Source: Plantago major
Lineage: Eukaryota > Streptophyta > Magnoliopsida > Lamiales > Plantaginaceae
DNA length: 64,000 nucleotides
Reading direction: 5' to 3'
Assembly (NCBI GenBank): GCA_026545765.1
Contig: CM048840.1
Location: forward strand, 29,020,765-29,084,764
Below are positions 56,967 to 64,000 of this stretch, in pieces. Within the stretch, counting starts at the first letter, position 1, and the number at the start of each line of letters is the position of its first letter. The notes under the pieces were generated by a model that saw nothing but the letters and a program-made list of their open reading frames with translations, did not search any database and was not told the DNA's origin. The translations under genes were made by a program, and so were the position numbers.

Positions 56967-59900
56967 ATCAACGCAAAACGTTTTCGGCTGAACGCAACAC
57001 AAAATATTTATAACTTTAACAAAATGCCCCGACTCAAAAATAATTTTACAAACTTAACGAAAAGTTGAAATAACTCGTATATACAAACACAAAAATATTA
57101 ACATGCACGATTAAATACAAAATAACAACACTAAATATAAATTGGAAAAAAATCAATGAAACTTTTTTTTTCCGGAAAATATTTCGTTTATACAAAAAAC
57201 ATTAACATGCACGATCGAACACAAAATAACAACACTAAACATAAATCGGAATTTTTTTTAAAAAATCGAAAAATATTTCGTTTATACAATCCAAGACCCG
57301 AAAGGTGGTTGAAAACGGAGTTGATCGGTCGAAACGGAAGTGGATTTGGAGTTCGGACTTATATTTTAGAGCCGTTTAAGTGAAAGCGCGCGAAATTCGA
57401 ACTACGATGGAGCAACCTTGGTATTTTGGACATAAAATTCTCATATGAACTCCGATTGGCCTGATCTTGGTGTCCACGCGTAGATAACACCAAGGTCTAC
57501 AACTTTCAAGGAGGAACCATGTCCAAATTCCGACGTTTAAACACTCAAAAAAAAAAGGGAAAAAAAAACTTGCGGATAAAGAAATGGCCGGTTTTAAAAC
57601 CGGCCAGTTTTTAAACCGGCCATTTCTTCATCCGCAGGTTTTTTGTTCTTTATTTTTTTTCAGTGTCTAAACGTCGGAATTTGAACATGGTTCCTTTTGA
57701 AAGTTGTAGCTCTTGGTCTTATCTACACGTGGACACCAAGATCAGGTCAATCGGAGTTCATATGAGAAATTTATGGCCAAAATACCAAGAAGTTCAATTT
57801 CTCGATCAACTCCTTTTTCAACCACATTTCAGGTCTTAGAACTTTCAAGTATATTTTTTATGCGTTTTATTAGTTTTTTGTTACGTTTTCGTGTTTTGTG
57901 TGTTTTATAGGTGTTTGGTGAAAATGCGTTGAAACAAGGTTAAACAAGTGCATATTAACGCATTAATGGAAGCATGAAAGTTCCATGATCTAAAATGTGG
58001 TTGAAAACGGAGTCGATCGGTCGAAACGGAAGTGGATTCGGAGTTCGGACGGATATTTTAGATCCGTTTAAGTGAAAGTGCGCGAAATTCGAACTACGAT
58101 GGAGCAGCTTTGGTATTTTGGACATAAATTTCTCATATGAACTCCGATTGACCTGATCTTGGTGTCCACGCGTAGATAAGACCAAGGTCTACAACTTTCA
58201 AGAAGGAACCATGTCCAAATTCCGATGTTTAGACACTCAAAAAAAAAGGGAAAAAAAACTTGCGGATGAAGTAATGGCCGGTTTTTAAACCGGCCAGTTC
58301 TTGAAAACCGGCCACTTCATGAAATGGCAGGTTTTAAAACCGGCGATTTCTTCATCCGCAGGTTTTTTATTCTTTCTTTCTTTTCAGTGTCTAAACATCG
58401 GAATTTGAACATGGTTGCTTCTTGAAAATTGTAGCTCTTGGTCTTATCTACGTGTGAACACCAAGATAAAGTCAATAGGAGTTCATATGAGAAATTTATG
58501 GACAAAACTCTAAAATATTCGTTTTCAACCACCTTTCAGGTCTTAGAACTTTCAAGTATAGTTTTTATGTATTTTATTAGTTTTTTGTTACGTTTTTGTA
58601 TTTTGTGTGTTTGTAGGTGTTCGGTGAAAACGCATTGAAACAAGGTTAAACCAGTGCATATTAATGCATTAATGGAAGCATTAAAGTTCCATGATCTAAA
58701 AGGTGGTTGAAAACGGAGTTGATCGGTCGAAACGGAAGTGGATTCGGAGTTCGAACGAATATTTTAGAGCCATTTAAGTGAAAGCGCGCGAAATTCGAAC
58801 TACGATGGAGCATCCCTGGGCATTTTGGCCATATTATATGAACTCTAATTGACCTGATCTTGGTGTCCACGCGTAGATAAGACCAAGGTCTACAACTTTC
58901 AAGAAGGAACCATGTCCAAATTCTGACATTTAGACACTCAAAAAAAAAAACTTGCGGATGAATAAATGGCCGGTTTTTAAACCGGCCATTTCTTCATCCG
59001 CAGGTTTTTTGTTCTTTATTTTTTTTCAGTGTCTAAACGTCGGAATTTGAACATGGTTCCTTCTTAAAAGTTGTAGATCTTGGTCTTATCTACGCGTGGA
59101 GACCAAGATCAGGTCAATCAAAGTTCATATGATAAATTTATGTCCAAAATACCAAGATTGCTCCATGGTAGTTCGAATTTCTCTTTCACTTAAACGGCTC
59201 TAAAATATTCGTCCGAACTCCGAATCCACTTCCGTTTCGATCGATCAACTCCGTTTTCAACCAAATTTCAGGTATTAGAACTTTCAAGTATATTTTTTTA
59301 TGTGTTTTATTAGTTTTTTGTTACGTTTTCTTGTTTTGTGTGTTTTGTAGTTGTTTGGTGAAAACGCATTGAAATAAGGTTAAACCAGTGCATATTAATG
59401 CATTAATGGAAGCATGAAATTTACATGATCTAAAAGGTGGTTTAAAATGGAGTCGATCGGTCGAAACGGAAGTGAATTCGGAGTTCGGACGGATATTTTA
59501 GATCCGTTTAAGTGAAAGCGCGCAAAATTCGAACTACGATGGAGCAGCCTTGGTATTTTGGACATAAATTTCTCATATGAACTCCGATTGACCTGATCTT
59601 GGTGTCCACGCGTAGATAAGACCAAGGTCTACAACTTTCAAGAAGGAACCATGTCCAAATTCCGACGTTTAGACACTCAAAAAAAAAGGGAAAAAAAACT
59701 TGCGGGTGAAGAAATGGCCGGTTTTTAAACCGGCCAGTTCTTGAAAACCGGCCACTTCATGAAATGGCCGGTTTTAAAACCGGCCATTTCTTCACCCGCA
59801 GGTTTTTTATTCTTTCTTTTTTTTTTTCAGTGTCTAAACGTCGGAATTTGAACATGGTTCCTTCTTGAAAGCAAGTCAATAGGAGTTCATATGAGAAATT

Positions 59901-60883
59901 TATACCAAAATCATCAAATTCGCTTAGACCGATCAACTCCGTTTTCAACCACCTTTCAGGTCTTAGAACTTTCAAGTATAGTTTTTTTTATGTGTTTTAT
60001 TAGTTTTTTGTTACGTTTTTGTATTTTGTGTGTTTGTAGGTGTTTGGTGAAAACAAGGTTAAACCAGTGCATATTAATGCATTAATGAAAGCATGAAAGT
60101 TCCATGATCTAAAATTGGTTGAAAACGGAGTTGATCGGTCGAAACGGAAGTGGATTTGGAGTTCGAACGAATATTTTAGAGCCGTTTAAGTGAAAGCGCG
60201 CAAAATTCGAACTACGATGGAGCAGCCTTGGGCATTTTGGCCATAAATTTCTCATATGAACTCCAATTGACCTGATCTTGGTGTCCACGTGTAGATAAGA
60301 CCAAGATCTACAACGTTCAAGAAGAAACCATGTCCGAATTCCGACGTTTAGACACTAAAAATAAAGGAGAAAAAAAACTGCGTATGAAGAAATGGCCGGT
60401 TTTACTTAAACGGCCAAAATGCCAAGGCTGCTCCATCGTAGTTCGAATTTCGCGCGCTTTCACTTAAACGGCTCTAAAATATCCGTCCGAGCTCCGAATC
60501 CACTTCCGTTTTGACCGATCAACTCCGTTTTCAACCACCTTTCAGGTACTGGATTGTATAAACGAAATATTTTCTGAATTTTTTTAAAAAAAAATTCCGG
60601 TTTATGTTTAGTGTTGTTATTTTGTGTTCGATCGTGCATGTTAATGTTTTTTGTGTTTGCGTAAACGAAATATTTTCCGAATATTTTTAATTTAATTTTT
60701 CCGATTTATGTTTAGTGTTGTTATTTTGTGTTCGGTCGTGCATGTTAATGTTTTTGTGTTTGTGTAAACGTGCATTTTCGATTTTTCGTTAAGTTTATAA
60801 GATTTTTTTGAGTTAGGGGCATTTTGGTCAATTTACTAATATTTTGTGTTGCGTTTAACGAAAATTGTGTTGCGTTTAACATA
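56967..60883. mobile_element. Foldback-type element made of tandem palindromes
   Basis: Terminal inverted repeats of about 320 bp: 56967-57290 matches the reverse complement of 60560-60883, both with CGCAACACAAAATATT, AACATGCACGA and AAAATAACAACACTAAA. Inside are about five units of 650-770 bp, each itself a palindrome centred on GGCCGGTTTTTAAACCGGCC-type cores (57607, 58311, 58978, 59751, 60402). No transposase is visible. The short frames in the arms are just repeats of one sequence in both orientations. Target duplication not determined. Confidence 0.75.
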
Positions 60884-60888
60884 GGTGC

Positions 60889-61230
60889 TCAGAATGCCCA
60901 TGGAATTCGAAGAATTCTTGGTATACGTTCATTCCAACGCTCAACCCTCTTTTCTAGATTCATCGATATTGAATCAATCGAACGCACTTCTAACACCTGT
61001 TCTACTTTTGGAAGCCCTTGGGTTATATCACCAGATCTTGATTTTTCATATATAAATGTAATGAAAGTATCACCTTCGTGCAGGATTTGCCCATAATGGC
61101 CATGAACAGTTGCTCCCGGAGTGACCAAATAAGGCTTAGCTGATTGTATTACTACAGAGTCAACTTGAACAAGTATAACTTGACCTGATTTTAAGCGCGG
61201 TGAATTTTTTGTTCTACATATAATTGCACC
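60889..61230 (-). pseudogene. rpoC2: Plastid rpoC2 fragment in nuclear DNA (NUPT)
   Basis: The minus strand encodes an open stretch of the plastid RNA polymerase beta'' subunit: [76 protein letters not shown], ending RIPWAF. This is the well-conserved C-terminal third of RpoC2, about 110 of roughly 1,400 residues, with a few replacements. It has no start, no plastid context and no neighbouring rpo or atp genes, so it is a transferred plastid DNA piece. It abuts the right end of the foldback element within a few bases. Confidence 0.9.
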
Positions 61231-61569
61231 AACTACAAGAAAAGACCTCATGATAGTAAATATGGGCCCTCACCACCCCCACGCACTTGATATGTGAGTC
61301 TGGGCTTTTCTCTTCATTTTAGTGGGATTTGTACTGTTTTGGTGAAATTGAGCAAAAATCGGGAGAAAAAATTGATTTCCCTACTTGCCTTCTATTGAGT
61401 TATATCATTACTTTGAATACTATAATAATTGAACATTATACATTTGAGATTTAAGGTTAAATTTACCCAAAACTCAAAAAGCATTAACTGGTAGAATTTC
61501 ATCTAATTTAAAAGCTCGAACTTGTAGTGAGTTGTGTAATCTAGTCATTTATATATTAATACTCTAATA
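61231..61569. other. AT-rich spacer
   Basis: No gene recognised between the rpoC2 fragment and the second Helitron end. Confidence 0.4.
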
Positions 61570-61595
61570 CTAGTACTAACCTGTGGCGTTGCCAC
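61570..61595 (-). mobile_element. Helitron 3' end, second
   Basis: Minus strand: hairpin GTGGCAACGCCAC (61583-61595), then AGGTTAGTA and CTAG followed by T. This is a textbook Helitron terminus, 270 bp beyond the helicase stop at 61840. Confidence 0.85.
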
Positions 61596-61839
61596 GACAT
61601 AGTTCACTAATCATAAAAAATGATATTAGGATGACATACATATAAAACAAAAGATAAAACTAATAAATCCAATCCAAGGTTCAATATATTGTATAATGTA
61701 AATAAAAATTGAAATTAAGTCATCAATCCGCATCGAGATGAGTACTCGTTAACTGCATAACAACATATGAAAATTTAGTTAATAAATGAAAGCAAACAAA
61801 TTGAAATATAATGTTTATCAATATAAAAAATATCATACC

Positions 61840-64000
61840 TCAAAGAGAGCTAAACACCTCCTTGTAAACTACGTTGGTTGTTGTATCGGTTGGATTACCT
61901 TCCTGATCAAGTGCTAAAACCTTTAGGCCTTTCTTGCTTGTTACTTTCGAGTATGCAACATATAGCTGACCATGACTGAAAACAGGATTTGGGAGGTAGA
62001 GTCCAACATGAGATAGTGATTGTCCCTGACTCTTGTTTATTGTCATGACATAGCAAACTGAAATAGGAAATTGTCTCCGCTGGAATCTAATAGGAAACTT
62101 AGTAAGATTGGAAGGTGTGAGTACCATTCGAGGTATGAAAACCTTCTTTCCAGTATTCTTTCAATGTATAGTCTTTGCCTCTAGAACATGTTTGCCAATT
62201 GCAGTGACAATCAATCTAGTTCCGTTACACATCTCGGCGGATTGGTCAATGTTCCTGAGGAGCATAATAGGAGTGCCGATCTTCAATTGAATTATGTGGG
62301 TTACTATTCCAGACGCCTTAATAGTGTTTAGGAACTCAACGGAGTAAACATCTTCTCTATTTACGATATCATCTTCATAAGGACAAATGGCATATGAAGT
62401 CCTGACCTCGGTGGCATCTCCAGGTAAAATGGACATTATAGAATAGCTCTATCTTGGAAGTACCTCCCATCACCGACATAGGATAATCAGCTTGGAATGT
62501 ACTCTTAACGATCGCATCAATTGGTTCAGCAGTAGAATGGATCAAAATGTCTTCAGGTAATTTGAATTCTACCTCACCATCATTATCACCACCAACTTCA
62601 CCATCTCCAACTTTCAACAACGACTAAGCAAACTCTTTGATTGTCTCATTCTCAGATGGTGACTGCTAGACTAATTACGAATAACATCATTGCAACATAT
62701 TAAAATACAAATAATTACTAAATCTTTAAACTACATTAATTTGAATATACGTGAATATTAATATGTAATGTAGAATAATACCTGCAGACGCAGCTCTTTG
62801 TAAGTTTAAGTACACAACATGAACCCCAAAGTTTTTTAGATGAGCAGAGAGAGGCGTGGACTATATCGTGCCTACTACCCTTTGGTATAACCGGCAAGAT
62901 TTGTCTGAAACCCCACCGAATACGACAACCAATCCACCAAACGACTTGTTCAACTCACTGCCATCAGGCGCTGTCACTATCATTTAAGATGCGATCAAGG
63001 GTCTCAAAACAAAACCTATTGGTCATGGGAGGTTCATCCCAAATGATCAACTTGGTATTTTTCAACAGTCATGTTAATTCGCTTACAGGTGCAATTCTAC
63101 TACAAACGGTAGTCGCGTCGATCTGCAATGGAATACTGAATCTAGAATGGGTTGTGCGACCACTTGGAAGAAGAAGAGAAGCTATGCCACTCGATGCAAC
63201 TGGTAGAACAATGTCACGTCTACCACGTAACGCAGAACATAATGTATTTCATAAGAATGTTTTTCCGGTACTACCATAACCGTATAGGAAAAAAAAACTC
63301 CACCATTACCAGAAATCGACGACATCCATAATAGTATGGTATACAGACCTTTGCTCATCAGTGAGACATGGATATAAACGATTGTGCTGCTTAATCATCT
63401 CATCAACATCATACGATATTTCTTCAACAATCATTATTCATACCATTATTAATTACTGCATTTTCTGGCATGGGCATACATTCAATACCACTCAAGCTAA
63501 ATCCATTCCTTGAGAGTAAACCTTCTATCTCAGCAATAGTGAAATTCTTCAACTATTCTTCACTAAGCTCCAGCTCTACATTGAAACAATGAGGAATAAT
63601 GTTTAAGTATAATGGATGGTAAACAATCAATAATCCGATAGACATATTAAAATGAATAAATAAATCAATTTCATACTAGGGTTTTTCAATTTCCTTCGCA
63701 TAATGTATTGGGATGTCGTCCGATAGATACTCCCATGAGCTCTCCCATACATGCAGGGGCCTTGACATACTATCAGACTGAAGAAGAAGAATAGAGAACA
63801 AATGTCAAAGGAAACGTCCAGATCCCCAAAAGTTGGCTTCCTTTATAGCATAAATGCACTCCTTGTCGTCGTCGAGCAAACCCAAAGCAAAACATGCATC
63901 GCGGTAAGTTGGATGAACAACACCATCCACCTTCCACAAATCCTCAAAGCAAGTCGCACCCCTAATATGATTCAACATTATCCTCATGTAATAAAGAAGA
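61840..64000 (-). pseudogene. Helitron helicase, second Helitron (runs off window)
   Basis: Minus-strand PIF1-type helicase, readable in pieces from the window edge downwards. 63987-63805 has IRGATCFEDLWKVDGVVHPT and YRDACFALGLLDDDKECIYA. Near 63300-63230 the Walker A GYGSTGKTF is followed by IASLLLPSGRTTHSRF (about 63190-63130) and Walker B IIWDEPPM (about 63045). At 62620-62375 are PEDILIHSTAEPIDAIV, then VEFLNTIKASGIVTHIIQLK and TPIMLLRNIDQSAEMCNGTR (to 62161). At 62127-61840 is [34 protein letters not shown], ending FSSL-stop. Frameshifts and stops separate the pieces. Motif VI reads AYSK where active enzymes have ALSR, so the arginine finger is lost. The Rep domain would lie right of the window. 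Confidence 0.9.

Noticed and set aside
57713..59625. A conserved small protein (MVLSTRGHQDQVNRSSYEKFM) found several times on both strands
   Set aside because: The frames are copies of one palindrome arm in opposite orientations; conservation comes from repeat identity. No start context, domain or composition supports a protein.
60889..61251. A functional nuclear rpoC2 gene
   Set aside because: Only about 110 of roughly 1,400 residues are present, without start, transit peptide or promoter.
62989..63279. A 96-codon plus-strand frame
   Set aside because: It is the mirror of the helicase Walker A to Walker B region on the minus strand.

Overview
This is nuclear DNA of a flowering plant, probably a eudicot. 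The evidence is LTR retrotransposons with plant-type primer sites, Stowaway and Tourist MITEs, a CACTA end, Helitrons, plant poly(A)-binding-protein (PABP) sequence, F-box/FBD sequence and a fragment of plastid rpoC2. There are no bacterial-type genes or operons. I see no intact host gene. The window is a transposon-dense locus made of repeated segments, and almost every reading frame is broken.

Layout. (1) 1-1545: the end of a CACTA element, then the gag and 5' LTR end of a minus-strand, non-autonomous Ty3/gypsy (Tat-type) element. (2) 1546-53697: four versions (A-D) of one segment. It runs, in order: F-box/FBD gene remnant (minus), AT-rich DNA with nested MITEs, an LTR plus primer-binding site (plus), and an intronless PABP sequence fused behind them. 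A is 1546-8884 (PABP cut off), B is 8885-13489 (front part missing), C is 19721-28051 with its tail at 41752-41965, and D is 49226-53697 (cut by a Helitron before the LTR and PABP). Two copies of the non-autonomous Tat element (13490-19720 and 41966-49225, minus strand, target duplication CTATG) separate the segments. A 13.7-kb Tat/Retand-type element (28052-41746, plus strand, target duplication AGTAC) sits in the tail of C. It carries gag, protease, RT, two RNase H domains, integrase, and an antisense gene with its own TATA box and splice sites. (3) 53698-64000: minus-strand Helitron DNA with two recognisable Helitron 3' ends (CTAG plus hairpin at 53698 and 61570), each followed by helicase remnants. 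Between them lie spliceable exons of an unidentified gene, a 3.9-kb foldback element built of about five palindromes, and the rpoC2 fragment.

How the parts relate. The long Tat element and the two short ones share PPT, PBS, U5-side LTR sequence and gag, so they look like an autonomous family and its non-autonomous partner. The partner lost pol and gained a 24-bp minisatellite. The LTR-PBS-PABP unit looks like a host mRNA captured by a retroelement and then spread by segmental duplication. Differences between copies cluster at CCG/CAG/CTG sites and homopolymers, so some of the frameshifts may be sequencing errors.
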